From Rhodoblastus sp963703385 (GTDB lineage: Bacteria; Pseudomonadota; Alphaproteobacteria; Rhizobiales; Beijerinckiaceae), in the NCBI GenBank assembly GCA_963703385.1, contig OY969816.1:1240001-1304000 (forward strand): a stretch of DNA of 64,000 nt. The letters are read 5' to 3'. The notes under the pieces are model-generated. The model was given only the letters and a program-made list of their open reading frames with translations, had not been told where the DNA came from and ran no database searches. Positions within the stretch are counted from its first letter, which is position 1. Every line of letters begins with the position of its first letter. Below are positions 17,132-25,848 of this stretch, in pieces. Both the position numbers and the translations under genes were made by a program.

Positions 17132-19399
17132 ATGAAAAAAAACAAGGAAAACCGGCCCGAATCACGGCAATCGCTTCGCCGCGACCGTCGTCTGCCGTCG
17201 CGTCTTGGCCCCTATGTCGTGGGCTTGGCGATTCTCATCGCCATCGGCAGCTTTTTGCTTTTCGCCGGCCTGACGCCGTTCACGCCGACCGAGGCGAATG
17301 TCAAATATCTGTTCGTCGTCGACGCGGCCGCCGTTGCGGTCCTCGCGGCTCTGGTCGCCTTCGAGGCGGTCCAGCTCGTTCGCGCCTGGCGGGCGAAAAC
17401 GGCGGCGGCGGGCCTGCATATCCGCATCGTCGCGCTCTTCGCGGTCATTGCCGCCGTGCCCGCGATCAGCATGGCGGTCGTCAGTTCGGTGACGCTCGAC
17501 AAATTGTTCAATCCCGCCTTCATGCGCGACGTGCGCGGCTTCATCGGCGGGGCCACCGAAGCCGCCAATCTGTTCCGCGAAAACCAGTGCCTGTGGCTGT
17601 TGCAGGAAGCGCAGCTGACCGCGACCGACCTCGATCGCGGCAAGGCGATGTTCGATTCGGACCGCAAGCTGTTCAAGGATTTCTTCACCTCCCGCGCCCA
17701 TTTCCTGGGCTTTTCCGCCGCCGCCATGATCAAGCGCGACGGCACGATCGTCGAGCAGGTCGAAACCGGCTCGATGATCCGGGATCCCGTGGTCAAGCCG
17801 CAGGACCGGGATTTCGCCGATTCGCTGAAGAACGAGCCGCTTTGCCTGATCCTGAACCAGGGCCGCACTTTCGTCGCCGTGCGGCCGCTGCCCTCGTTCA
17901 ACGATACATTCCTTTACACCAGCCGCCCGGTCGATCCTTTCACGCTGGAATTCCCCAAACAGGCGATGGCGCTGAACCGGCTCTTCGACACATTCGAGCA
18001 GCAGCGCAGCCAGTTCCAGACCAAGCTCGCAATCATGTTCGGCCTGCTGGCGGCGATCATGCTGCTTTCGGCAGTGTGGATCGGCCTCGCCTTCACCAAT
18101 GCGCTGGTCGCGCCGATCCGCCGCCTGATCGCAGCGACCGATCAGGTTTCGGCGGGCAATTTCTATGTCCAGGTTCCGGTGCGTCCGGCGGAGGGCGACC
18201 TCGCCCATCTGGGCGAGACATTCAACAAGATGACCTCCGAACTGCGCCTGCAGCAGAGCCGCCTGATCGCCGCCAACCACATCATGGACGAGCGGCGCAT
18301 TTTCACCGAGGCGGTGCTGTTCGGCGTTCCGGCGGCGGTGATCGGCGTCGGCGCGCAGGGCGACGTGACCGTGCTGAACCCTTCCGCGCGGACCTTGGTC
18401 GGGGCCGAGGACGAGAACGGCGCCAAGAGCGACAACTGGGCGATCGGCCGGCCGGTGGCCGAGGTCCTGCCCGAACTCGCGGCGATGATCGAGGAGGCGC
18501 GGGCCGGCTATTCGCGGATGATGCAGCGCCAGATCGGCCTCAACCGCGCCGGCCGCGAGCGCACCTTCAATGTCCGTATCACGCCCGGCCCGCTCAATCG
18601 CGGCGACCGCACATTCGTCGCCACGCTCGACGACATGACCGATCTCGTCACCGCCCAGCGCACGGCGGCCTGGGCCGATGTCGCGCGGCGAATCGCCCAT
18701 GAGATCAAGAATCCGCTCACCCCGATCCAGCTTTCCGCCGAACGGCTGAAACGCAAATATGGCCGGGTCATCACCTCCGACAAGGAGGTGTTCGATCAAT
18801 GCACCGACACGATCATCCGGCAGGTGGACGACATCAAGCGCATGGTCGACGAATTCTCCGCCTTTTCGCGCATGCCCAAGGCGCAGCCCGCCACCGGCGA
18901 CCTCACCGCCTGCATCGATCAGGTGCTGTTCCTGATGCGCCACGGCCATGGCGAGGTCACAATCACAAGCGAATACCCGCCCGAACCTGTCATCGCCCGT
19001 TTCGACCGCCGGCTGCTGTCGCAGGCGGTGACCAATGTGGTGAAAAACGCCACCGAAGGCATACAGGCCGCCGAGATGGCGGGGCGAGCGCCGAAAATCG
19101 ACGTGCGCCTGCGCGTCGAGGACGGCGTGGCGGTCATCGACGTCGAGGACAACGGCAAGGGTTTTCCGCGCGAAAACCGGGCGCGGCTTCTGGAGCCCTA
19201 TATGACCACCCGCGCGGAAGGCACCGGCCTTGGCCTGCCGATCGTGGCGAAGATTCTCGAAGACCACGGCGGCGGCGTCGAACTCCTCGACGCCGCCGCC
19301 GGACAGGGCGCCCTGGTGCGCCTGCATTTCCCGATCGCCGCGCCTGCCGCGGCGGAGGAGGGCGCGTCAAGCGCCAAAGAAAGCTTGAGCGAAAGTTGA
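17132..19399 (+). CDS. ntrY: Sensor histidine kinase NtrY
   Basis: A 755-residue transmembrane histidine kinase. About three hydrophobic spans occur near the N-terminus (GPYVVGLAILIAIGSFLLF and IRIVALFAVIAAVPAI among them), then an extracytoplasmic region, a further span (LAIMFGLLAAIMLLSAVWIG), a HAMP segment (VAPIRRLIAATDQVSAGNF), a PAS-like part, and the kinase core. The H-box is ADVARRIAHEIKNPLTPIQ, the N-box VVKNATEGI, with DNGKGFP and GTGLGLPI for ATP binding. NtrY senses nitrogen or redox state and phosphorylates NtrX. The ATG at 17132 is used; a TTG precedes it by one codon. ntrX begins two bases after its stop. Confidence 0.95.
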   Translation: MKKNKENRPESRQSLRRDRRLPSRLGPYVVGLAILIAIGSFLLFAGLTPFTPTEANVKYLFVVDAAAVAVLAALVAFEAVQLVRAWRAKTAAAGLHIRIVALFAVIAAVPAISMAVVSSVTLDKLFNPAFMRDVRGFIGGATEAANLFRENQCLWLLQEAQLTATDLDRGKAMFDSDRKLFKDFFTSRAHFLGFSAAAMIKRDGTIVEQVETGSMIRDPVVKPQDRDFADSLKNEPLCLILNQGRTFVAVRPLPSFNDTFLYTSRPVDPFTLEFPKQAMALNRLFDTFEQQRSQFQTKLAIMFGLLAAIMLLSAVWIGLAFTNALVAPIRRLIAATDQVSAGNFYVQVPVRPAEGDLAHLGETFNKMTSELRLQQSRLIAANHIMDERRIFTEAVLFGVPAAVIGVGAQGDVTVLNPSARTLVGAEDENGAKSDNWAIGRPVAEVLPELAAMIEEARAGYSRMMQRQIGLNRAGRERTFNVRITPGPLNRGDRTFVATLDDMTDLVTAQRTAAWADVARRIAHEIKNPLTPIQLSAERLKRKYGRVITSDKEVFDQCTDTIIRQVDDIKRMVDEFSAFSRMPKAQPATGDLTACIDQVLFLMRHGHGEVTITSEYPPEPVIARFDRRLLSQAVTNVVKNATEGIQAAEMAGRAPKIDVRLRVEDGVAVIDVEDNGKGFPRENRARLLEPYMTTRAEGTGLGLPIVAKILEDHGGGVELLDAAAGQGALVRLHFPIAAPAAAEEGASSAKESLSES

Positions 19400-19401
19400 C
19401 C

Positions 19402-20769
19402 ATGGCTCACGACATTCTCATCGTTGACGACGAAGCCGACATTCGCGAACTCGTCTCCGGCATTCTGGAGGACGAGGGCTATTCCGCGCGCACCGCGCGC
19501 AATTCCGACGAGGCTCTGACCGCGATCGAGGCGCGCCGCCCGCATCTCGTCTTTCTCGACATCTGGATGCAGGGCTCGAAGCTCGACGGGCTGCAATTGC
19601 TCGAATCGATCAAGCGCCACCACGAAAACCTCCCCGTCGTGATGATTTCCGGCCATGGCACGATCGAGACGGCGGTCACCGCCATCCGCCAGGGCGCCTA
19701 TGACTTCATCGAAAAGCCCTTCAAGGCCGACCGTCTGGTGCTGGTGGCGGAGCGGGCCCTGGAGACCTCGCGCCTGCGCCGCGAAGTCTCCGAACTCAAG
19801 GCGCGTTCGGCCGGCTCCAACACGCTGCTTGGCCATTCCACGGCCTTGCAGCAGCTCAAGCAATTGATCGAGCGGGTCGCGCCGGCCAATTCGCGGATTC
19901 TCATCACCGGCGCGCCCGGCGTCGGCAAGGAATTAGCCGCGCGCGCCATCCATGAGGCTTCGGCGCGAGCCGGCGGGCCTTTCGTGGTCATCAACGCCGC
20001 GGCCATCGCCGCCGACACCATGGAGATGGAGCTGTTCGGCGTCGAGGCGCGCGACGGCCGCCCGCGCAAAACCGGGGCGCTGGAAGAGGCCCATGGCGGC
20101 ACGCTCTATATCGACGAAGTCGCCGACATGCCGCGCGACACCCAGGCCAAGATCCTGCGCGTGCTGGTCGATCAGAATTTCACCCGGGTCGACGGCTCGA
20201 CCCGCGTCCATGTCGACGTGCGGGTGATTTCCTCCTCGGCGCGCGATCTTCCGCGCGCCATTGCGGACGGGACGTTCCGCGAAGACCTCTTCCACCGGCT
20301 CTCGGTGGTGCCGGTGCGGGTGCCGACGCTGTCCGAGCGCCGCGAGGACATTCCCGAACTGATCTCCTTCTTCATGGACCAGCTCGCCGCCAATTCCGGC
20401 CTGCCGCGCCGCAAGATCGCCGATGACGCCATGGCCGTGCTGCAATCGCACGACTGGCCGGGCAATATCCGCCAGTTGCGCAACAATATCGAGCGGCTGA
20501 TGATCCTCGCCGGCGGCGAACCGGACGCCGAAATCACCGCCGAAATGCTGCCGCGCGAAATCGGCGCTTTGGTGCCCTCGACCCCGACCGGCTCCGGCGG
20601 CGAAAAACTGATGAGCGTGCCCCTGCGCGAAGCCCGCGAAGTGTTCGAGCGCGAATATCTGGTGGCCCAGATCAACCGTTTCGGCGGCAATATTTCACGC
20701 ACCGCGGAATTCATCGGGATGGAGCGGTCAGCGCTGCACCGCAAGCTGAAATCGCTGGCGATCGATTGA
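19402..20769 (+). CDS. ntrX: Response regulator NtrX
   Basis: A 455-residue regulator. The receiver domain has the acidic pocket VDDEADIRE, the phospho-acceptor Asp in VFLDIWMQG and the Lys in DFIEKPFKAD. The AAA+ domain has Walker A GAPGVGKE and Walker B GTLYIDEVADM, and the C-terminus is a Fis-type helix-turn-helix (ISRTAEFIGMERSALHRKLK). The sigma54-contacting GAFTGA loop is absent: the corresponding region reads LFGVEARDGRPRKTGALEEAHGG. This matches the known lack of GAFTGA in alphaproteobacterial NtrX, implying action on sigma70-type promoters. It is cotranscribed with ntrY. Confidence 0.95.
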   Translation: MAHDILIVDDEADIRELVSGILEDEGYSARTARNSDEALTAIEARRPHLVFLDIWMQGSKLDGLQLLESIKRHHENLPVVMISGHGTIETAVTAIRQGAYDFIEKPFKADRLVLVAERALETSRLRREVSELKARSAGSNTLLGHSTALQQLKQLIERVAPANSRILITGAPGVGKELAARAIHEASARAGGPFVVINAAAIAADTMEMELFGVEARDGRPRKTGALEEAHGGTLYIDEVADMPRDTQAKILRVLVDQNFTRVDGSTRVHVDVRVISSSARDLPRAIADGTFREDLFHRLSVVPVRVPTLSERREDIPELISFFMDQLAANSGLPRRKIADDAMAVLQSHDWPGNIRQLRNNIERLMILAGGEPDAEITAEMLPREIGALVPSTPTGSGGEKLMSVPLREAREVFEREYLVAQINRFGGNISRTAEFIGMERSALHRKLKSLAID

Positions 20770-20883
20770 CGGGCGTTCCGCCGGCGCGAAACGGCCCCAC
20801 TGCAACCGGGTCCGCCCGGCGTTGTCCTTGCCTCGTCGTTCCGACCGTGAAACGGCGCCGTTCCTCGATTTTCCAAGGCCGCC

Positions 20884-22185
20884 ATGCATCCTTCCGCCCG
20901 GATCGCCGCCGCGATCGAAGTTCTCGACGATCTCGAAACGCGCCGCCGGCCCGCCGCCGACGCGCTGAAGGATTGGGGTCTCGCCCACCGTTTCGCCGGG
21001 TCGAAGGATCGCGCGGCCATCGCCTCGCTGGTCTATGACGCCCTGCGCCGCCGCGCCTCCGCGCGCTGGATGATGAAGGCCGAGACGCCCCGCGCGGAAA
21101 TGATCGGCGCGCTGCATCTCGCCCGTGGCCAGGCTCCGGATCAGATCGCGGCGGCCTTTTCCGGCGAGGGCCATGCGCCGCCGCCCTTGAGCGAGGCGGA
21201 GCAGGCGGCGCTGGCGGCGGCGGATTTTTCCGGCGCGCCGATCTGGGTCATGGGCGATTTCCCGGAATGGCTTAGTCCCCATTTCGCTCGCGCCTTGGGC
21301 GAGAAGGCGGCGCAAGAGGGCAGGGCGCTCGCCGCCCGCGCCCCGCTCGATTTGCGTGTGAACGCACTCAAGGCCACGCGCGAAAAAGTACTGGAAGAAC
21401 TGGCGCATCTCGGCGCGCAGGCCTGCCGCTACGCGCCGCTCGGCCTGCGCATCCTGCAGGGCCAGGAGGGACGGGCGCCGGCTTTGTCCGGCGAGCCGGT
21501 TTTCGCGCGCGGCCTGGTTGAAATCCAGGACGAGGGCTCGCAAATCGCCGCGAAGATCGCGCGCGCAAAACCCGGCGAGCAGGTTCTCGACCTTTGCGCC
21601 GGCGGCGGCGGCAAGTGCCTCGCCATGGCCGGCGACATGGACAACCGCGGCCAGATCTACGCCACCGATTCCGACGGCCGGCGTCTGACGCCGATTTTCC
21701 CGCGGCTGGAGCGGGCGGGCGCGCGCAATGTCCAGGTCCGGGCGCCGCGCGGGCCAAAAAGCGATCCGGTCGCCGATCTTGCGCACGCTTGCGATCTCGT
21801 GCTGGCGGACGCGCCCTGCACCGGAACCGGAACCTGGCGGCGCAACCCGGACGCCAAATGGCGCATCAGGCCCGGCGCGCTCGAACAGCGGATCAGGGCG
21901 CAGGACGAGGTTCTCTTGCGAGCGGAAAAATATGTGAAGCCGGGCGGGCGACTGGTCTATGTCACCTGTTCGCAGCTGTGCGAGGAGAACGAGGACCGGA
22001 TCGCCGCGTTTTTGAGCGCGCACCCCGGTTTTGCCGCCGAGCCGGCGGCGGAAAGCCTCGCCAAAGCGGGTCTTTCCGGGCTGGATGACGCGGCCTCGCC
22101 GCACGGGCCGGGCCTGCGCCTGACCCCCGCGCGCCACGACACGGACGGCTTTTACGCCGTCGTCCTGCGCCGTGCGGCCTCTTAA
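20884..22185 (+). CDS. rsmB: RsmB/NOP-family rRNA (cytosine-5) methyltransferase
   Basis: A 433-residue protein. An N-terminal NusB-like helical region (residues 1-130) precedes a class I SAM-dependent methyltransferase domain with LDLCAGGGGKCLAMA for SAM and the two catalytic cysteines in ADAPCTGTGTW and VTCSQLCEEN. RsmB methylates C967 of 16S rRNA. It ends convergently with the next gene inside a shared TTAA, so the stop codons overlap. The start at 20884 is the only good ATG. The exact target cytosine is inferred from the family. Confidence 0.9.
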   Translation: MHPSARIAAAIEVLDDLETRRRPAADALKDWGLAHRFAGSKDRAAIASLVYDALRRRASARWMMKAETPRAEMIGALHLARGQAPDQIAAAFSGEGHAPPPLSEAEQAALAAADFSGAPIWVMGDFPEWLSPHFARALGEKAAQEGRALAARAPLDLRVNALKATREKVLEELAHLGAQACRYAPLGLRILQGQEGRAPALSGEPVFARGLVEIQDEGSQIAAKIARAKPGEQVLDLCAGGGGKCLAMAGDMDNRGQIYATDSDGRRLTPIFPRLERAGARNVQVRAPRGPKSDPVADLAHACDLVLADAPCTGTGTWRRNPDAKWRIRPGALEQRIRAQDEVLLRAEKYVKPGGRLVYVTCSQLCEENEDRIAAFLSAHPGFAAEPAAESLAKAGLSGLDDAASPHGPGLRLTPARHDTDGFYAVVLRRAAS

Positions 22186-23186
22186 GCGCTCTCGGCGAAA
22201 GCGCTCTTGGCGAAAGCGCTCTTGGCCAAAGTGCTGTTGGCGAATTCGCCGGCGGGCCGGGCGGGTTGACGCAGGTCGTCGGACAGCCGCCAGCGGCCAT
22301 GACGTCCGCCGCCGCCATGGGCGGCCAGCTCCCCCGCAAAGGCGGCGCGGCTCATGCTGGCGCAGAGCAGCCGGCCGGCGAGGGCCGAATTCGGCTCGAA
22401 GACGATCAGCGCGAAATTCCAGCGTTGCAGCTGGAAGGCCAACGTGTTCACCCCTTGCGCCAGCGCCTCCTCGTCACCGGCGAACACCCGCTCCACAATG
22501 AAAACGCGGCCCACGGCGACTGCGATCAAACCGGCGATCAGTTCGCCTACACCGTCGCGAATTTCGAGCGAATGGGCGAAACCGGCGTCATAGAGATCGC
22601 CGAGCGCGAGGTCGAGCGCGGGATGGCTGCGAAAGTCGCTCGCGGCCCTGGCGCTGGCGCGCAGAACTTCGTCGAAGGACTGGTCGATGCTCACGCGCGC
22701 GGCCGCCGTGCCGGCGACGGAAATCCCGCGCGGAAAATCCCACGGGCGCAGGACGGCGCGGGTCGAGGGCGACCACAGGGTCGGAACGCCGAGGAAATTG
22801 CTCAGGTTCAACCCGCGCGCAAAGGCGTCGATCAACTCGTCGGGCTCGAGCGACGCGGCGCGCTTGCAGAACCCCGGGGGCCGATCATTGCGGTTCGCGT
22901 CCGCAAGCGGTCCGTCGCCGGCGGCCGCGTCCCGCGCCATGACGCCCAGCACTTTCGCCGCTTCGACGAAATGACGTGGCGCGAGCCAATGACGCAGGGC
23001 GCGGAAACGGCGGATAAGGGCGGCGGGCAGCGTCTCGCGCAGCGCGGCGCGGCGCGCCGCGCGCCGTTTCGCGCGCCCCAGGGCCGCAGGACTTTCCTCG
23101 CCGCCCTCGGCGAACAATTCCGCGATGCGAACCGCGCGCTGGTTGAGCGGCAGTCGGGCGAGTTCGAAAAGGCGGGCGTTGTTCAC
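22182..23186 (-). CDS. Aat-like leucyl/phenylalanyl-tRNA-protein transferase homologue, divergent
   Basis: A protein of about 334 residues. From residue about 125 on it follows the Aat pattern: an FARGLNLSNF... block in place of Aat's Y-x-x-GIFPW, then LWSPSTRAVLRP (Aat: WWSPDPRAVL), an aligned SIDQSFDEVL, AGFAHSLEIRDG (Aat: GYAHSVEVW) and LIAGLIAVAVGRVFIVERVFA (Aat: LVGGLYGVALGxxFFGESMF). Aat adds Leu or Phe to N-terminal Arg or Lys of proteins, marking them for ClpAPS. The first ~120 residues are an extra domain not found in classical Aat, and key aromatic residues differ, so this is a paralogue of unknown substrate. The GTG at 23186 is the probable start. The C-terminus carries repeats of AKSAF type. 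Confidence 0.62.
   Translation of the reverse strand: MNNARLFELARLPLNQRAVRIAELFAEGGEESPAALGRAKRRAARRAALRETLPAALIRRFRALRHWLAPRHFVEAAKVLGVMARDAAAGDGPLADANRNDRPPGFCKRAASLEPDELIDAFARGLNLSNFLGVPTLWSPSTRAVLRPWDFPRGISVAGTAAARVSIDQSFDEVLRASARAASDFRSHPALDLALGDLYDAGFAHSLEIRDGVGELIAGLIAVAVGRVFIVERVFAGDEEALAQGVNTLAFQLQRWNFALIVFEPNSALAGRLLCASMSRAAFAGELAAHGGGGRHGRWRLSDDLRQPARPAGEFANSTLAKSAFAKSAFAESA
22186..22245 (+). repeat. Four tandem copies of a 15-bp unit
   Basis: Units start at 22186, 22201, 22216 and 22231, each close to GCGCTCTTGGCGAAA. On the minus strand they encode the C-terminal tail of the Aat-like protein (an LAKSA/FAKSA pattern), so they add in-frame five-residue repeats. Copy number may vary between strains. 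Confidence 0.9.
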
Positions 23187-23490
23187 TGTCCACTCCAGAC
23201 GCAAGGCCAAACCCGACGCAAGGCCAAGAAAACCTTGCACGTCCGGATTGCGGCCGGGTTGGGAAAACAACTAAAATGCGCGGAAATGGGTTCGACCGCG
23301 CGATAGGCGCGCGGCCTGTCCGGCCCGGCTTTTCTTGGCCTGCGCCGCCGAATCGGCGACAGTCTCGCCAGGGCGATCTTGCCAAAGGTCTTGTTTTGCG
23401 CGCATTTCAGGTCTATCCGCCGCCCGTCGCGCCACGGCGTTTCCGCGGATTGCGAGACAATCTCGGGGAAACCGCAGCAAAAGGGGCGTC

Positions 23491-24804
23491 ATGTTTCATT
23501 TCATGAAGTTTTTCGCGCGCTCCGGCGACGATGCGGCAGGGGAGGGGGCGGGACCCGCGCCATTCGGCGCCTATGAGCGCATGCTCGCCCTGCGCTACAT
23601 GCGTTCGCGCCGCAACCGCTGGCTGCCGTCCGCCATCGCCGGGCTCTCCGTCACCGGCATCGTCGTCGGCGTGATGTCCCTGATCGTCGTCATGTCGGTG
23701 ATGAACGGCATGCGCGACGAGATGATATCCAAACTGATCGGCGTCAACGGCCATATTTTCATCCAGCCGATCGACACGCCCTTGACCGACTATCGCGAAG
23801 TCACCGACGAATTGAAGAAGATCAAGGGCATAACCTTCGCCTTCCCCCTGATCGAGAACGCCGCGGGCATTTCCTCGCCGCGGCAGCAGACCGGCGCTCT
23901 GGTGCGCGGCGTGACCGAGGCCGATCTCAAGCGGCTGCCCGGCGTCGAAGGCAACGTCCGGCAGGGGACGCTCGACCATTTCACGGGCGATACCGGATTG
24001 GTGATCGGCGAGAAACTGGCCGAGACGCTCGGGGTCCAGGTCGGCGACAAGGTCTCGATTCTCACCGCCAAGGGGGCGCAGACGCCCTTCGGCGTCACGC
24101 CGCGCCTGAAAGCCTATCCGGTCAAGGCGATCTATGAATCCGGCCTCTATGACTTCGATCAGCTCATCGTGTTCATGCCGCTGTCGGAGGCGCAGCTCTT
24201 TTTCGACCGTCCCGGCGAGGCCAACCTGATCGAGGCCTTCGTCGCCCATCCCGACGACGTGGACGCGGCGCGCGCGCGGATCGTGCAGACCATCACGCGC
24301 CCGATCATGCTCACCGACTGGCGTCAGCGCAGCAAGACCTTCTTCGACGTGCTCAAGGTCGAGAGCGATTCGATCTTCCTGATCCTGTCGATCATCGTGA
24401 TGGTGGCCTCGCTGCTGATCGTCCAGGGCCTGATCCTGCTGGTCAAGGACAAGGGCCGCGACATCGCCATCCTGCGCACCATGGGGGCGACGCGCGGCTC
24501 GATCCTGCGGGTGTTCATCCTCACCGGCCTGTCCATCGGCGCCACCGGGGCGCTTCTCGGCGCGGCGCTCGGCGTGCCGCTGGCCTTGCAGCTCGACCAC
24601 ATCCGCAATTTCATCAATCGGACCTTCGACCTCAACTTGTTCCCGGCCAGCGTCTATCACCTCTCGCAACTGCCCTCGTCGCTCGATCCCCACGAGGTCG
24701 GCGCGATCACCCTGCTGACCCTTTGCCTGTCCTTCCTCGCCACGCTCTATCCGGCGTGGCGCGCGGCGCGGCTCGACCCGGTGGAGGCCCTGCGCCATGA
24801 ATGA
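23491..24804 (+). CDS. lolC: Lipoprotein-releasing ABC transporter permease (LolC/LolE family)
   Basis: A 437-residue inner-membrane protein with four spans: one near residue 50 (AIAGLSVTGIVVGVMSLIVV), a large periplasmic domain, then three spans from about 290 (IFLILSIIVMVASLLIVQGLIL onward). The conserved segment VKDKGRDIAILRTMGATRGSILRVF and the terminal AWRAARLDPVEALRHE are typical of LolC/LolE. With LolD it extracts mature lipoproteins from the inner membrane and passes them to LolA. The ATG at 23491 gives MFHFMKFF; the frame is open further upstream. It overlaps lolD by 8 bases. Alphaproteobacteria often have one such permease, so C versus E cannot be assigned. Confidence 0.92.
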   Translation: MFHFMKFFARSGDDAAGEGAGPAPFGAYERMLALRYMRSRRNRWLPSAIAGLSVTGIVVGVMSLIVVMSVMNGMRDEMISKLIGVNGHIFIQPIDTPLTDYREVTDELKKIKGITFAFPLIENAAGISSPRQQTGALVRGVTEADLKRLPGVEGNVRQGTLDHFTGDTGLVIGEKLAETLGVQVGDKVSILTAKGAQTPFGVTPRLKAYPVKAIYESGLYDFDQLIVFMPLSEAQLFFDRPGEANLIEAFVAHPDDVDAARARIVQTITRPIMLTDWRQRSKTFFDVLKVESDSIFLILSIIVMVASLLIVQGLILLVKDKGRDIAILRTMGATRGSILRVFILTGLSIGATGALLGAALGVPLALQLDHIRNFINRTFDLNLFPASVYHLSQLPSSLDPHEVGAITLLTLCLSFLATLYPAWRAARLDPVEALRHE

Positions 24805-25489
24805 GGCGATTAAGCCGACGCTGAAACTGGCCAGGATCGCGCGGCGCTACCGCGAGGGCGACGGCTTTCTCGAAATTCTGCGCGGCGCCGAGGCGGAGCT
24901 TTGGCCGCACCAGTCCGTCGCCCTGGTCGCGCCCTCGGGCGCGGGCAAATCGACTTTGCTCCATATCGCCGGCCTGCTCGAGCGCCCGGACGGCGGCGAG
25001 GTCGAGATCGAGGGAACGCCGACGTCGAGTCTTTCCGACGCGCGGCGCACCGCCTTGCGGAGGAACCGCATCGGCTTCGTCTATCAGTTCCATTATCTGC
25101 TGCCGGAATTCACGGCGGTGGAAAATGTGATGACGCCGCAGATGATCGCCGGGCTCAACCGCAAGGAGGCGCGGCGGCGCGCCCTGGAGCTGCTCGATTA
25201 TCTCGGCCTGGCGCCGCGGGCCAGTCACCGGCCCTCGGAACTGTCGGGCGGCGAGCAGCAAAGGGTGGCGATCGCCCGCGCCGTCGCCAACGCTCCGGCC
25301 TTGCTGCTCGCCGACGAGCCGACCGGCAATCTCGATCCCCAAACCGCCGATCGCGTTTTCATGGCGCTGATGTCGCTGGTGCGCGCCACCGGCCTGTCGG
25401 CGCTGATCGCGACCCATAATCTCGATCTGGCGGCGCGCATGGATCGCCGCCTGACCTTGCGGGATGGACTTCTGGTTGAAATGGCCTGA
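24797..25489 (+). CDS. lolD: Lipoprotein-releasing system ATP-binding protein LolD
   Basis: A 230-residue ABC ATPase with Walker A APSGAGKST, signature LSGGEQQRVAIARAV, Walker B ALLLADEPTGNLDP and switch His in LIATHNLDLAA. The LSGGEQQR and GNLDP patterns are those of the LolD/MacB group. It supplies ATP-driven force for lipoprotein release with the upstream permease. It starts inside the last codons of lolC and is probably translationally coupled to it. Confidence 0.93.
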   Translation: MNEAIKPTLKLARIARRYREGDGFLEILRGAEAELWPHQSVALVAPSGAGKSTLLHIAGLLERPDGGEVEIEGTPTSSLSDARRTALRRNRIGFVYQFHYLLPEFTAVENVMTPQMIAGLNRKEARRRALELLDYLGLAPRASHRPSELSGGEQQRVAIARAVANAPALLLADEPTGNLDPQTADRVFMALMSLVRATGLSALIATHNLDLAARMDRRLTLRDGLLVEMA

Positions 25490-25848
25490 CCTGCAACCGG
25501 CGCCGGCCGGACCCCGTTGCATGGTATTTTGTCTTGACCCTCGCCAAATGCCGGCAATGCCTTAATCTCGCCGCAAGACCAAATTCTCGCATAGCGATTT
25601 ATCCACAGGCGCAGTCGCAAATTATCCACAGGGCGCCTTTGCGTAACTTATTGTTTTCATGCGGCGAGGTGTCGCAAGCAAAAAAATGTGAAATTTTGTT
25701 CATGGCAGAACATAACGCGAATAGGAATCGAACATTGCGTGATGCGGACTTTTCCACAATCTTTTCACGTTTCCGCCCGCTTTGAGGACGACCTTTTGGT
25801 TTTGCGGCGGCATTATGGCCTCTGGAGCGCGGGCGCGGGAGGCGGGTT
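25490..25848. promoter_or_regulatory. AT-rich dnaE upstream region with DnaA boxes
   Basis: A 359-bp gap that is clearly more AT-rich than the flanking genes. Two perfect DnaA-box consensus sites, TTATCCACA, lie in the same orientation at 25599-25607 and 25622-25630, and a near match, TTTTCCACA, at 25750-25758. It should contain the dnaE promoter. Control of dnaE by DnaA is a simple reading; an accessory or true origin function cannot be excluded from the sequence alone. No gene is supported here. Confidence 0.7.

Noticed and set aside
17162..19327. A 721-codon minus-strand open frame opposite ntrY
   Set aside because: Composition is His/Arg/Gly-rich as expected from the complementary frame of a GC-rich gene; ntrY on the plus strand has all kinase motifs.
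25490..25848. Calling the DnaA-box region the chromosomal origin
   Set aside because: No dnaA, parAB, gidA or hemE neighbours and only two to three boxes; a regulatory site for dnaE is enough to explain it.
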